From Pontibacter anaerobius (GTDB taxonomy: Bacteria; Bacteroidota; Bacteroidia; Cytophagales; Hymenobacteraceae), in NCBI RefSeq assembly GCF_026241195.1, contig NZ_JAPFQO010000006.1:62001-126000 (forward strand): a stretch of DNA of 64,000 nucleotides. The letters are read 5' to 3'. Both the position numbers and the translations under genes were made by a program. Below, piece after piece: positions 16,561 through 26,501 of the stretch. How positions within the stretch are numbered: position 1 is the stretch's first letter; the number at the start of each line of letters is the position of its first letter. The notes beneath the pieces were generated by a model. It was given only the letters and a program-made list of their open reading frames with translations, was not told the origin of the DNA and searched no databases.

Positions 16561-19500
16561 ATGAAAAGATTTATAACGGCAGTTTTACTAATGGTGGCAG
16601 GCTTAACGGCAGGCGCAGCCCAGGCACAGGAACTGTACGGCAACGAGTGGATCGACTACTCAAAAACATATCACAAGCTGCAGGTGGTGGAGACTGGCCT
16701 GTATAAGCTGGACTATGAATACCTGCAAAAGCTCGGGCTAGCGAATGTAAACCCGCAACACTTGCAGCTTTTCCGCCGCGGTAAAGAGGTTGCCATTTAC
16801 GTTGCCGGCGAGGCCGATGGCCGTCTGGATGCACAGGACTACATGGAGTTTTATGGCGAACGCAATGATGGTGTTCTCGATCAGGAACTTTACAAGAACC
16901 CTGCTCACCAGGTGCACCAGCTCCACAGCATGTACACCGACTCTGCCGCCTACTTCCTGACCATAAATCCGGCCGGTGGCAACAAGCGCATGCGCGAGCT
17001 GAACCCGAGCCCCAATGGGATGACGCCGGAGCCTTACCATTTGCAGAAGGCCACTCTGCTGCAAACAGGAACAATACAGCTCGGGAAGCCTTACGGTGCC
17101 AACCGAATGCCTTGGATGGATAGAGGAGAAGGATACTTCTCCAGCGTATCAGAAAGTACACTGAATTTTAATATTACCGGAATTACTAACGTAGTACCTA
17201 CTGGCCCCAAGCCTTTGTTAAAGTATGCTATTGTTGGTCCTGATGATAAAACACATCGCATCGATATAAATGTTGTTAATGGGAGCCCCTATAAAATCAA
17301 TACGGCCGATTACGGAGCATACGACTTTTATAAATCTCAGCATGAGCTGGAATTTGCGCATATCACCACATCACAAAATAGGGTTACCCTACAACTGGTT
17401 TCACAAGATGTTAACGGAAGTAAGGGTAAAGCCGGCTTAGCGTATGCACAAGTTACGTTTCCTCAGAAAAGTATTTATGCAGGTAAGTCCATGTTCTTGT
17501 ACACCGACTCATTGCGCAGTGCCACTCCATACTTTGAGTTTACCAGTGCGCCAGCCAGCGTTATTGCCTATAATGTAACGGATCAGCAAAACATTGTACG
17601 AACTGCTGGGTATGTGAATGGTACAGCTAAAGGCTTTGTACTTAATGCTGGCCCAAATCAGCAAAAAGTGCTGCTAGCGAGAACCGATCAAGCTCTTATT
17701 CCTGTGGGCACCCCTAAGGCTGTAAACTTTCGGGAAATAAAACCAGAGGCATTTAATTTCATTATCGTAACGAACAAGTTGTTGATGCAACCTGCAGAGG
17801 GGAGTTCAATTCCTGCCCCTAAAGAGTATGCAGCTTACCGCAAATCAGCAGCTGGTGGAGCATACGATACCCTGCTCGTTTTTGTAGATGACCTGGCAGA
17901 TCAGTTTCACTATGGGGAGTTTTCACCTAATGCTCTACGACGCCTATCAACTTACATGTTACAGTCTCCCCGCCAGAAGTTTATGCTGTACTTAGGCAAG
18001 TCGTTGGAACTGCGAAGGTTAAACTATAAATCTGCTGCGTCAAGAAGTCAGGACCTGGTACCTTCTGGCTTAGGAACCCATCCAGGTTCAGATATTCTTT
18101 TCTCAGCTGATTTCAGAAACAACAACTATGAACCAAGGATTGCGACAGGGAGAATTACAGCAAGGACCCCTGATGATATCATCGCTTACTTAAATAAACT
18201 CAAAGAGTATGAGGGAGTTGAAGATGGTGCGGAATGGCGAAAGAATATTCTTCAACTAGGAGGCGGCTTAAAGGTAGAAGAGATTGATCAGATTAATGGT
18301 TTTCTGAATTATTATGCAAGTATTGCTAAAGGCCCACTACTTGGAGCCAATGTTATTCAGAAAACCAGAAAAAACCTGAGTGAGGTGGTTGAAACAATGG
18401 ATGTGTCTAAAGAGATAAATAACGGTGTTTCTTTGATCACATTCTTTGGCCATAGTTCATCCGGAACGGTAGACTTGGATATTGGGGTGCCTTCCAGCCC
18501 TCTTAGCAACTATAAAAACAAGGGCAAATACCCGGTAATGATTATGAATGGGTGTAACCTTGGCGAAATATTCTATACAAATACCTCGTCATTTGGAGAA
18601 GACTGGATTTTAACTCCAGATAAAGGAGCTATCGCTTTTATAGCGCATATTAATACTGGGTATGTTTCTGATCTCAACAGGTATAGTTCAAACTTTTATT
18701 CCGTAGCTTTTCAGGACCCCGACTTTTATGGGAAGACCTTAGGGGAGGTTCAGAGGGAGACGGTTAGAAGGGTGCAGCAGCTTTCACGATCTGGCATATC
18801 AACAGCAATGATGCTTGAAATGATTCTGCAGGGTGATCCGGCGGTTCGAATTTATAACCCTGATAAGCCTGATTACTTGGTGAAGGAAAATAGTTTTGAG
18901 CTAAAAGGTCAAAGAGGGGTAATGGCCAGTGCTGTTTCAGATTCCCTTGTTCTTTCTTTCGATGTACAGAATTTAGGTAAAGCGATTTCAGATTCATTGT
19001 ATCTATCTGTTAAACGTACATTGCCTGACAATACGGTGATGGATACTGACTCTTTTAAAGTCGCACCAGTTTATAACAGCAGTCGTGTACAACTGACTTT
19101 GCCAAACAAAGGTATTGCTTCGAAAGGTATAAATACCTTTGAAGTAACTGTTGACAGCCGCCATGCTATTGATGAACTGAAGGAGGATAACAATACTGCG
19201 GTATATCAGCGATATATATCTGCTAGCGGCTTAACATTGGTAAAACCAATGAAGTATAGTATTGTAGAGGCAACGACGGTATCCTTAGCAGTACAGTCTG
19301 TAGTGGCTAATGAAAACAAAGGTGTTTATTTTGAAATAGATACAACCCATGCGTTCAACAGTCCCTGGCTTAAGAAAAACTCAAACACTAAGTCTGGTTT
19401 TGCCAGTTGGGATGTTAATTTAATCAACAGCGCATCTGATAGCATTGTCTACTACTGGCGCGCCCGTTTTGGCACCTATGAGACAGGTGAAGATACAGTG

Positions 19501-21561
19501 TGGGTTCAAAGTTCTTTCAGGCATATTCCTGAAGTACCAGCTGGTTGGTCTCAAAGCCACCGTGGGCAATTTACGGAAGCAACTCTAGACGGGATGAAAC
19601 CGCTTGATCAGGAAAGAGGAGTTTGGGAGTTTGGCAAGATTCGGAAATTTATTGATATCAAAACGGCAGGTGGTGATATTCACTTCAACGATCCGCCATA
19701 TGGCTTGTTTATAGATGGCAGGCAGCAGCTTAACTACTGGTGCGGTAACCCTACCTATTACAAGTATACCCAGCCCCGCTTTTATATCATCGTGTTTAAT
19801 AATGTGACGCTGGAGCCAGTTACAGATTTACCTGGGCAGGTGATGTGTACCACTTACCCATATATTTTTGACACTGATGACTTAAGAAAACAAGTGAATA
19901 TTGACAAGCTGAATTCATTTATCAATTCCATCCCGGCAGGCTACCATGTGGCGGTAATTGGGATGCAGAATATACCGTTTAATGATTTTACGGATGAGAC
20001 GAAAGCAGCTTTCAAAAGTATAGGCTCTAAGTTGATCGATGAGCTAAGAACTGGGGATCCATTCGTCTTACTAGGCCAGAAAGGTGCAGCCCCAGGTACA
20101 GCACAGGAAAAAACATACTCTAAGGAAGAAGCTGAACGTGAGGGCGGCACACCAGCCTCCTCTCAAAGTATAGAATTAAACGTTACGCTGGAATCCAACC
20201 GCCAGACGGGTACGATAACTTCAACTGCGATAGGCCCGGCTTTAAAATGGGGTTCTCTGCACCACGATATTAAAGCATATGCTGGCGGAAACGACAAGTA
20301 TACACTGCGCTTGATTGGTGTAAATGCAGCGGGTGAGGAAACGGTGCTAGAAAATAAGGTTACTTCCAGGGTACTGGATATTTCTCACATAGATGCGACT
20401 CTGTATCCAAACCTAAAGCTTTCTGCTTTCTTATCAGACTCAACGGCACGTACGGCGCCTCAACTGAAGGAGTGGTTTGTACTGTATGACCCGGTGCCGG
20501 AAGGAGTAATTCGCCCCGACCTGGTAAAAGCGAGTAGTGACGACCTTAGCCAACTAGCTGGAAGCGGCAATCTGACGGTGCCTATGGCTTTCCAGAACGT
20601 AACATCAACAGCTTTTACAGATTCATTGACAGTAGAGGTGGTGTTTAGTGGAGCAGGTATTTCGTCTACTACATCGCGTTTCAAGATAAAGCCGTTGGGA
20701 GCGAACGAGACAGTATACTTTAATCATGCTGTTTCTACGGCGGAGTTGGACGGAGATTATTCGATCAGTTTCTATGTGAATCCTCGCCTTGTGCTTGAGC
20801 AGGAGTATGCTAACAACATCTATGAGGTAGACTTTAAGGTGAAGTCTAAGCTGCACCCGATCATGGATGTGGCCTTTGATGGTATCCATATTTTGGATGG
20901 GGATATTGTTTCGCCTAGCCCGCTGATCAGCGTAACGGTGAAGGATGAGAACAGGCACGTGTTCCTGCAGGACCCTTCCCGAATGTCAATGGTGCTTATC
21001 TCACCGGAGGGGCAGGAAAAAGAGGTTGAGTTGATGGCGAATCAGGAAGTAGTTTATACGCCAGCCACAGAAGCCAATGACTTTAAGCTAGAGTATAAAC
21101 CAGGTAAGTTGGAGGATGGCAAGTATACTTTACAGGTACGGGCTAAAGACGCTGCTGGAAAAGAGTCTGGCGTATCACCGTACAGGATTGGCTTCGAGGT
21201 GGTGAGCGAGTCAAGTATATCCAACTTCTATCCGTTCCCGAACCCGTTCTCTACCAAGACCAACTTCATCTTCACCATTACCGGTAGCACTATTCCGGAG
21301 CACATGAAGATCCAGATCCTGACCATTACCGGTAAGGTTGTGAAAGAAATTATGAAGGAGGAACTGGGCCCGCTGCGCATCGGTAACAACAAGACCGAGT
21401 ATGCCTGGGATGGCACCGATATGTATGGGGATAAACTGGCCAATGGTGTATACCTCTACCGCGTGGTGATGAGCAAGGCAGAGGAGGACATGAAACACCG
21501 CAATACATTCGGAGATGGTACCTTCAAGAATGGCTACGGTAAGCTTTATATTCTGCGCTAA
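16561..21561 (+). CDS. porU2: PorU2-type C25 peptidase (type IX secretion sortase-like)
   Basis: A 1666-aa gingipain-fold (C25) protease of the PorU2 type, predicted to sit at the cell surface with PorV2. Start at ATG 16561 gives a clean signal peptide (MKRFITAVLLMVAG); an in-frame ATG at 16543 is possible. The catalytic pair is visible: His631 in FFGHSSSG and Cys665 in MNGCNLGE. Downstream lie CARDB/Ig-like beta-sandwich modules (LSFDVQNLGKA, EDNNTAVYQ; VEYANN-type turns) and a C-terminal FlgD-like Ig module (FYPFPNPFS...YAWDGTDMYGDKLANGVYLYRV). Between about 17.16 and 21.2 kb the DNA is more AT-rich than the two ends of the gene. Confidence 0.85.
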   Translation: MKRFITAVLLMVAGLTAGAAQAQELYGNEWIDYSKTYHKLQVVETGLYKLDYEYLQKLGLANVNPQHLQLFRRGKEVAIYVAGEADGRLDAQDYMEFYGERNDGVLDQELYKNPAHQVHQLHSMYTDSAAYFLTINPAGGNKRMRELNPSPNGMTPEPYHLQKATLLQTGTIQLGKPYGANRMPWMDRGEGYFSSVSESTLNFNITGITNVVPTGPKPLLKYAIVGPDDKTHRIDINVVNGSPYKINTADYGAYDFYKSQHELEFAHITTSQNRVTLQLVSQDVNGSKGKAGLAYAQVTFPQKSIYAGKSMFLYTDSLRSATPYFEFTSAPASVIAYNVTDQQNIVRTAGYVNGTAKGFVLNAGPNQQKVLLARTDQALIPVGTPKAVNFREIKPEAFNFIIVTNKLLMQPAEGSSIPAPKEYAAYRKSAAGGAYDTLLVFVDDLADQFHYGEFSPNALRRLSTYMLQSPRQKFMLYLGKSLELRRLNYKSAASRSQDLVPSGLGTHPGSDILFSADFRNNNYEPRIATGRITARTPDDIIAYLNKLKEYEGVEDGAEWRKNILQLGGGLKVEEIDQINGFLNYYASIAKGPLLGANVIQKTRKNLSEVVETMDVSKEINNGVSLITFFGHSSSGTVDLDIGVPSSPLSNYKNKGKYPVMIMNGCNLGEIFYTNTSSFGEDWILTPDKGAIAFIAHINTGYVSDLNRYSSNFYSVAFQDPDFYGKTLGEVQRETVRRVQQLSRSGISTAMMLEMILQGDPAVRIYNPDKPDYLVKENSFELKGQRGVMASAVSDSLVLSFDVQNLGKAISDSLYLSVKRTLPDNTVMDTDSFKVAPVYNSSRVQLTLPNKGIASKGINTFEVTVDSRHAIDELKEDNNTAVYQRYISASGLTLVKPMKYSIVEATTVSLAVQSVVANENKGVYFEIDTTHAFNSPWLKKNSNTKSGFASWDVNLINSASDSIVYYWRARFGTYETGEDTVWVQSSFRHIPEVPAGWSQSHRGQFTEATLDGMKPLDQERGVWEFGKIRKFIDIKTAGGDIHFNDPPYGLFIDGRQQLNYWCGNPTYYKYTQPRFYIIVFNNVTLEPVTDLPGQVMCTTYPYIFDTDDLRKQVNIDKLNSFINSIPAGYHVAVIGMQNIPFNDFTDETKAAFKSIGSKLIDELRTGDPFVLLGQKGAAPGTAQEKTYSKEEAEREGGTPASSQSIELNVTLESNRQTGTITSTAIGPALKWGSLHHDIKAYAGGNDKYTLRLIGVNAAGEETVLENKVTSRVLDISHIDATLYPNLKLSAFLSDSTARTAPQLKEWFVLYDPVPEGVIRPDLVKASSDDLSQLAGSGNLTVPMAFQNVTSTAFTDSLTVEVVFSGAGISSTTSRFKIKPLGANETVYFNHAVSTAELDGDYSISFYVNPRLVLEQEYANNIYEVDFKVKSKLHPIMDVAFDGIHILDGDIVSPSPLISVTVKDENRHVFLQDPSRMSMVLISPEGQEKEVELMANQEVVYTPATEANDFKLEYKPGKLEDGKYTLQVRAKDAAGKESGVSPYRIGFEVVSESSISNFYPFPNPFSTKTNFIFTITGSTIPEHMKIQILTITGKVVKEIMKEELGPLRIGNNKTEYAWDGTDMYGDKLANGVYLYRVVMSKAEEDMKHRNTFGDGTFKNGYGKLYILR

Positions 21562-21574
21562 ACTACTGCAGCTA

Positions 21575-21627
21575 CAAGTATAAAAAGATAGGGCCGCTGA
21601 TTCAGCGGCCCTATCTTTTTATACTTG
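21575..21627. terminator. Perfect 26-bp bidirectional terminator carrying the AAGTATA word
   Basis: Arms 21575-21600 and 21602-21627 are exact reverse complements around one base (the loop in RNA will open a few pairs). The outer ends are CAAGTATAAAAA and TTTTTATACTTG; the inner part is GC-rich (GGGCCGCTGA). It separates convergent porU2 and folA. Confidence 0.92.
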
Positions 21628-21638
21628 CTGGACGTGTG

Positions 21639-22127
21639 CTACTTTCTTTCCAGCGTCAGGAAAGTATAGCTATACTTGTTCTTCTCGTCTGCCTCATGTG
21701 TTTCCTGCTCTACTACTTTCCACTCGTTTTCCGGTAGCTCCGGAAAGTAAGCATCGCCCTCGAAAGTATGATGCAGACGCGTCAGGTATACTTTATCGGC
21801 AAGGGGTAGGGCCTGCTTATATATGTTGGCTCCACCTATAATGCTTACCTGCTCCGCATCCAACTCCTGGCCTTTTGCAATAGCCTCCTCCAGCGAGTGT
21901 ACCACCACACATCCCTCTGCCTTGTAATCCTTTTGGGTGGTGATGATAATGGAGGTGCGGCCCGGCAGAGGTTTACCGATAGCTTCATAGGTCTTACGGC
22001 CCATGAGCATCGGGTGGCCCATAGTAAGGCGCTTGAAGTGCTTCAGGTCTGCAGGCAGGTACCAGATCAGGTCATTGTCTTTGCCGATTACGTTGTTCTC
22101 GGCGGCGGCTACTACGATGGCTATCAT
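21639..22127 (-). CDS. folA: Dihydrofolate reductase
   Basis: NADPH-dependent reduction of dihydrofolate for thymidylate, purine and formyl-Met synthesis. The 162-aa type I enzyme shows MIAIVVAAAENNVIGKDNDL, the Trp-containing loop LIWYLPADLKHF, MGRKTYEAIGKPLPGR and IIGGANIY. It follows fmt by 5 bases: both are tied to one-carbon metabolism, because Fmt uses formyl-tetrahydrofolate. It is the last gene of the minus operon NamZ-like lipoprotein-fmt-folA. Confidence 0.95.
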   Translation of the reverse strand: MIAIVVAAAENNVIGKDNDLIWYLPADLKHFKRLTMGHPMLMGRKTYEAIGKPLPGRTSIIITTQKDYKAEGCVVVHSLEEAIAKGQELDAEQVSIIGGANIYKQALPLADKVYLTRLHHTFEGDAYFPELPENEWKVVEQETHEADEKNKYSYTFLTLERK

Positions 22128-22132
22128 ACAGT

Positions 22133-23059
22133 TTATACTTCAAAATTAAAGCCTCGCAGCAAATCCTGCACCGGCATGCGCTTCTTGCCTTCCATCTGCA
22201 GGTCAAGTATAGATACAGCACCTGCGGCAGTTTGTATGTGCAGGAAGGTCTTGTTATCTGTGTGAAGAGTGCCCGGCTCCGAAGTATAAGCTGTATCCTT
22301 CAGCACCTCTACCTTATAGATCTTGAAGTTCTTGCCGTTCAGGTTTGCCCAGGCGGTGGGGTAGGGGCTAAGGCCTCTGATAAAGTTCCGAACCTGCTCT
22401 GCCGGCTGGTTCCAGTTGATTGCACAGGTATCCTTAAAGATCTTAGAGGCGTGTTTGGCCTCTTGAGATGTCAGCTGCGGTTGCGGCTGCACATCGCCGC
22501 GCTCTATGGCCTGCACAGTACGTAAGGCCAGGTCAGCTCCTTTATACTTTAGCTTCTCGTACAACGATCCAAAATCATCTTCCTCCAGAATAGGCACTTG
22601 CTCCTGGTAGATGAGATCGCCGGTATCAATCTCGTGCTTCAGGAAGAAAGAGGTAACGCCGGTTTCCTTTTCCCCGTTGATGATGGCCCAGTTAATAGGC
22701 GCTGCCCCGCGGTACTGCGGCAGCAGCGACGCGTGTATGTTAAACGAGCCAAGTTCCGGCATTGCCCACACCACCTTGGGCAGCATCCGGAATGCTACAA
22801 TCACCTGCAGGTTAGCTTTGTAACTGCGCAACTCTTCCAAGAAAGCCTCTGACTTCAGGTTGGTTGGCTGCAGCACCGGTATACCCTGTTCCACGGCATA
22901 CTCCTTCACCGGCGACTGGTTCAGCTTTTGGCCACGGCCGGCAGGTTTGTCGGGTGCCGTAATAACGGCGACCACGTTATACTTGTGTTCAACAAGTGTC
23001 TGCAGGGTGGGCACCGCAAAATCCGGTGTCCCCATAAACACGATGCGTAAGTCTTTCAT
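22133..23059 (-). CDS. fmt: Methionyl-tRNA formyltransferase
   Basis: Formylates initiator Met-tRNA with 10-formyl-THF. The 308-aa protein begins RIVFMGTPDFAVPTL and carries the catalytic formyltransferase segment FNIHASLLPQYRGAAPINWAI with the later DTGDL motif, plus a C-terminal tRNA-binding OB domain. It lies 2 bases after the NamZ-like gene and 5 bases before folA. The def gene is not in this window. Confidence 0.95.
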   Translation of the reverse strand: MKDLRIVFMGTPDFAVPTLQTLVEHKYNVVAVITAPDKPAGRGQKLNQSPVKEYAVEQGIPVLQPTNLKSEAFLEELRSYKANLQVIVAFRMLPKVVWAMPELGSFNIHASLLPQYRGAAPINWAIINGEKETGVTSFFLKHEIDTGDLIYQEQVPILEEDDFGSLYEKLKYKGADLALRTVQAIERGDVQPQPQLTSQEAKHASKIFKDTCAINWNQPAEQVRNFIRGLSPYPTAWANLNGKNFKIYKVEVLKDTAYTSEPGTLHTDNKTFLHIQTAAGAVSILDLQMEGKKRMPVQDLLRGFNFEV

Positions 23060-23061
23060 CT

Positions 23062-24315
23062 TTAGTTAAAGTCTGGGTAAAGCAGGTACTGCTTGCGCTT
23101 GGTTTTATAGTCGGATAAGGCTGGCTGCCAGCTGGCACGGATCTCAGCCTCTGTCTTGCCGGAAATCACCTGCTCGCGCAGCTTAGAGGTGCCCGCCAAC
23201 CTCTCAAAGAAGCTGTTGAAGAACTTATCCTTGTTAGTGGAGTTCTGGTACATGTCCAGCAGGTATGCCAGGTCTATCTTGTCGGCCACCTCTACCTCTG
23301 TTAAGTCCTTGCCAAAGCAAACCACTCCCTTGTGCGGCGGATTGGTAGCACCTGGCGTACTAACAGGGGTAAAGCTGAAGTCCTTTTTCTGATAGTATGG
23401 GCTACCTATAAGCTGAAAAGGTGTTGGCGTTCCGCGGCCTACGCTCACGTTGGTACCCTCAAACCAGCAGATAGAAGGGTAAAGGGCAATGGCCTGCGCG
23501 TTTGGCAGGTTTGGTGACGGCTTTACCGGTAACTCGTATGGCATGCTATGGTCATAGTTAGCCATCGGGATGACGGTTAACTTTGCCTGCCGCTGCCCCT
23601 CCAGCCACTTCTCGCCGTTTATCATCTTAGCCAGTTCGCCTACAGTGAGGCCGTGCACGATCGGGATGGGGTGCATGCCCACAAACGATTTCTGCTCAGG
23701 CTCCAGCACCGGACCATCCACGTAGTAACCATTCGGATTTGGGCGGTCCAGTATCACTACCTCTTTGCCATTCTCAGCGGCAGCCTCCATTACATAGTGC
23801 ATGGTGCTGATATAGGTATAAAAGCGCGTGCCCACATCCTGTATGTCAAACAGCAGCACATCGAGGTCTTTCACCTGCTCCGGCAGCGGTTTTTTGTTGT
23901 TGCCGTAGAGGGAGATGATCGGAAGACCGGTCTTCGGATCGTTTCCGTCTTTGATGTGCGCACCTGCATCGGCCTCACCTCGGAAGCCGTGCTCCGGGGC
24001 GAAAATCGTTTTTATTTCTACGCCGCGGCTCAGGAGGGTATCCACCAGGTGCGTGTCGCCGACAGTAGAAGTTTGGTTCACGATCATGCCGATGCGCTTA
24101 CCCTGCAGTTGTGGCAAGTATAACTCCAGTTGCTCGGCGCCTGTTTTCAGGGGTTGTGCCATTGGTTCAGGAGCTGTGGCAGTGGTTGGCGTTTGCTCAG
24201 GTGCTGTGGTAGGCACTTGTTTCGAGTTGCAGCCGCCAAGCGAGAGCAGCAGCGATGTGGAAAGGTATAGGATAGGGTGTGTCATCTTTTTTGTAAGGTA
24301 GAAGTCAAAATTCAT
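23062..24315 (-). CDS. DUF1343/NamZ-family lipoprotein
   Basis: Member of the DUF1343 family, whose characterised member NamZ of Tannerella forsythia is an exo-beta-N-acetylmuramidase, so a role in peptidoglycan (MurNAc) recycling is likely. The 417-aa protein has a lipobox (LLSLGGC, Cys near residue 29), a Pro/Thr-rich linker and the family segments GKRIGMIVNQTS, FAPEHGFRGEADAG, LLFDIQDVGTRFYTYI and VILDRPNP. ATG 24315 is preferred because it places two lysines before the hydrophobic core; ATG 24285 is an alternative. Only 36 bases separate it from the divergent permease gene. Confidence 0.88.
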   Translation of the reverse strand: MNFDFYLTKKMTHPILYLSTSLLLSLGGCNSKQVPTTAPEQTPTTATAPEPMAQPLKTGAEQLELYLPQLQGKRIGMIVNQTSTVGDTHLVDTLLSRGVEIKTIFAPEHGFRGEADAGAHIKDGNDPKTGLPIISLYGNNKKPLPEQVKDLDVLLFDIQDVGTRFYTYISTMHYVMEAAAENGKEVVILDRPNPNGYYVDGPVLEPEQKSFVGMHPIPIVHGLTVGELAKMINGEKWLEGQRQAKLTVIPMANYDHSMPYELPVKPSPNLPNAQAIALYPSICWFEGTNVSVGRGTPTPFQLIGSPYYQKKDFSFTPVSTPGATNPPHKGVVCFGKDLTEVEVADKIDLAYLLDMYQNSTNKDKFFNSFFERLAGTSKLREQVISGKTEAEIRASWQPALSDYKTKRKQYLLYPDFN

Positions 24316-24351
24316 ACCTATCTTTAAGGCTGTTAATGTGAATTAAGGCGA

Positions 24352-25560
24352 GTGAACATCTCCAAATACATATCCGATAAAATATCAGAAGTGCAGACCG
24401 GCTCATTTACGCAGTCGGTTACAAAAATAGCAATTATTAGCATAGCCGCCGGTATTGCTATCATGATTGTGTCTTTTGCCATACTGGAGGGTTTCCGGAA
24501 CGAGATTCGGGACAAGATCTTCAGTTTTGGGGCGCACCTGCAAATCAGCAAGTATGACACGAACAATTCTTACGAAGGGGCTCCCATCAGTTACAACATC
24601 GGTGTTACGGACTCTATTCCAGGTATAAAAAAAGTACAGTCCTTTGCCCGCAAAACCGCGATCATTAAAACCGAGGATGAGGTGCTGGGCGTGGTGGTGA
24701 AGGGCGTGGGGGAGAACTACGACCTCAGTGCGATGGAGCAGAACCTGGAAGGCGGAGAACTAATGGCGTTTACGGATTCTGCCTCCTCGAAAGACGTACT
24801 CCTGAGTCAGGCGATTGCGAATAAACTGCACCTTAAAGTGGGCGACGAGGCCATCTTTTACTTTATACAAAACCCGCCACGCGCCCGAAAACTGAAGGTA
24901 AGCGGAATATACAACACTGGTCTGGAGGAGTTTGATGAAGTATTCGTACTCGGCGACATAAAGCTGATCCGTGAGCTCAACAACTGGCCCGATACGTTGG
25001 TAGGGGGCGTGGAAGTGGTGCTAAAGGATTTTGAGCAGATAGACCAGGCGGCAGAGCTGGTGTTCGAAAGTATGAATTATGACCTGCAGTTGGAGAAGAT
25101 AACCGACCGCCACGCCCAGCTTTTCGACTGGCTGAAACTGCTGCAGAAGAACGTGGTGATTTTCCTGGTGCTGATCATCTTTGTGGCTACTTTTAACATG
25201 GTTTCCACGGTGTTTATCATGATTATTGAGCGGATCAACATGATTGGTGTTCTGAAAGCCGTAGGAGCCACGGATGCGCAGATCCGTCAGGTTTTCTATT
25301 TCCGGGGGCTAAAACTGACGCTCAAAGGAATGCTGTGGGGTAACCTTATCGGAATCGGTTTCTGTGCCTTACAATACTATTTCGAACTGATTCCGCTGGA
25401 CCCAGAAAACTACTACATGGACCGCGTGCCGATCAGTTGGAACTTTGGGATGATTCTTATTCTGAATGCCCTTACCCTGGTGTTGACTATGCTGGCCATA
25501 CTTATACCTGCCGCCATGATTGCCCGCATCAAACCAGTGAAAGCGATTAAGTTTGATTGA
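24352..25560 (+). CDS. FtsX/LolCE-type ABC transporter permease
   Basis: Inner-membrane permease of the MacB/LolC/E (FtsX) type, 402 aa from a GTG start. Topology: one N-terminal membrane segment (about 25-45, IAIISIAAGIAIMIVSFA), a large periplasmic MacB_PCD domain (about 50-260) and three C-terminal segments (about 270-290, 320-345, 365-390). The family motif FATFNMVSTVFIMIIERINMIGVLKAVGA is the FtsX-domain start. In LolCDE-like systems it extracts lipoproteins towards the outer membrane. No ATPase gene is adjacent, which is common in Bacteroidota; the substrate is inferred from family only. Confidence 0.87.
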   Translation: MNISKYISDKISEVQTGSFTQSVTKIAIISIAAGIAIMIVSFAILEGFRNEIRDKIFSFGAHLQISKYDTNNSYEGAPISYNIGVTDSIPGIKKVQSFARKTAIIKTEDEVLGVVVKGVGENYDLSAMEQNLEGGELMAFTDSASSKDVLLSQAIANKLHLKVGDEAIFYFIQNPPRARKLKVSGIYNTGLEEFDEVFVLGDIKLIRELNNWPDTLVGGVEVVLKDFEQIDQAAELVFESMNYDLQLEKITDRHAQLFDWLKLLQKNVVIFLVLIIFVATFNMVSTVFIMIIERINMIGVLKAVGATDAQIRQVFYFRGLKLTLKGMLWGNLIGIGFCALQYYFELIPLDPENYYMDRVPISWNFGMILILNALTLVLTMLAILIPAAMIARIKPVKAIKFD

Positions 25561-25587
25561 TTTCAGGAGTCACTCAAGAGCCTGATT

Positions 25588-25636
25588 AAAAAAGAGCGGC
25601 GCCTAACCCAGCCAGGTTAAGCGCCGCTCTTTTTTA
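25588..25636. terminator. Bidirectional terminator
   Basis: Stem AAAAAAGAGCGGCGC/GCGCCGCTCTTTTTT with a second small TAACC/GGTTA stem inside, ending in TTTTTTATACTT. It separates the permease gene and the convergent mscS gene. Confidence 0.9.
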
Positions 25637-25652
25637 TACTTTGAATCTAGTG

Positions 25653-26501
25653 TTAAGCCCCGATCTCTGCATTTGTCGCCCTACCGTTTGGTTGTGAAAG
25701 CACTTCACGGCGTGGCACTGGCATGGCAATGCCATTTTTTTCGAAGGCAGCTTTGGCGCGTTCATTCATGTCCCAGAACAGGCTCCAGAAGTCCTCTCGC
25801 TTGCACCAGATGCGGGTGCTGATTGTGATGGCGTGCTCCGCAAAGTTTGTGACAACTATAGCAGGCGCAGGCTCCTGCAGCACACGCTCATCCTGCGCTA
25901 TCAGTTCCTGAAGCAGCTGGCGCACTTTTCCAATGTCGTTGTTTACAGAAACGGTAAAAAGCAGCTCCACCCGCCGCGTTGCCTCTACAGAGTAGTTCAC
26001 AACCACGGTGGAGGCCAGCGGGCCGTTCGGCATGTAGATGGTTTTGTTGTCAGCTGTTTTCAGAACGGTATTAAAGATGTTGATGAGTTGCACGGTACCT
26101 CCCTGGCCCTGTGCCTCAATATAATCGCCAACCCGGAATGGCTTGATGGTAAGTATAAGTACTCCGCCCGCAAAGTTGGAGAGGCTTCCCTGTAGGGCCA
26201 GGCCAATGGCCAGACCGGCAGAGCCCAACACAGCAATGAAAGAGGTCATCTCAACACCTAATTGCGCAATCACCAGCACAATCAGCAACACCCACAGCGA
26301 AATGTTAACGATACTACTCAGGAACGGCCGCAGCGATTCGTCCACGCCTTTACGAAGCATCAGGCTCTTTACCAGTTTGTTTAGCCGTGTAATGATCCAG
26401 GTGCCGATCACCAGAATGAAAATGGCCACTAAAAGCTTTATGCCATACAGCACAGCAAAGTTCACGACCATTTCGCGCATAGAATCTATGTCCAATTCCA
26501 T
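25653..26501 (-). CDS. mscS: Small-conductance mechanosensitive channel (MscS family)
   Basis: Releases solutes on hypo-osmotic shock. From ATG 26501 the protein is 282 aa, close to E. coli MscS (286 aa); a longer frame starting at 26555 adds a poor N-terminus. Three membrane segments: about 14-34, 60-80, and the pore helix with the Gly/Ala-rich pattern GSAGLAIGLALQGSLSNFAGG (about 89-112). The cytoplasmic beta domain (FRVGDYIEAQGQGGTVQLINIFNT) follows. Monocistronic between two convergent or unlinked neighbours. Confidence 0.93.
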   Translation of the reverse strand: MELDIDSMREMVVNFAVLYGIKLLVAIFILVIGTWIITRLNKLVKSLMLRKGVDESLRPFLSSIVNISLWVLLIVLVIAQLGVEMTSFIAVLGSAGLAIGLALQGSLSNFAGGVLILTIKPFRVGDYIEAQGQGGTVQLINIFNTVLKTADNKTIYMPNGPLASTVVVNYSVEATRRVELLFTVSVNNDIGKVRQLLQELIAQDERVLQEPAPAIVVTNFAEHAITISTRIWCKREDFWSLFWDMNERAKAAFEKNGIAMPVPRREVLSQPNGRATNAEIGA

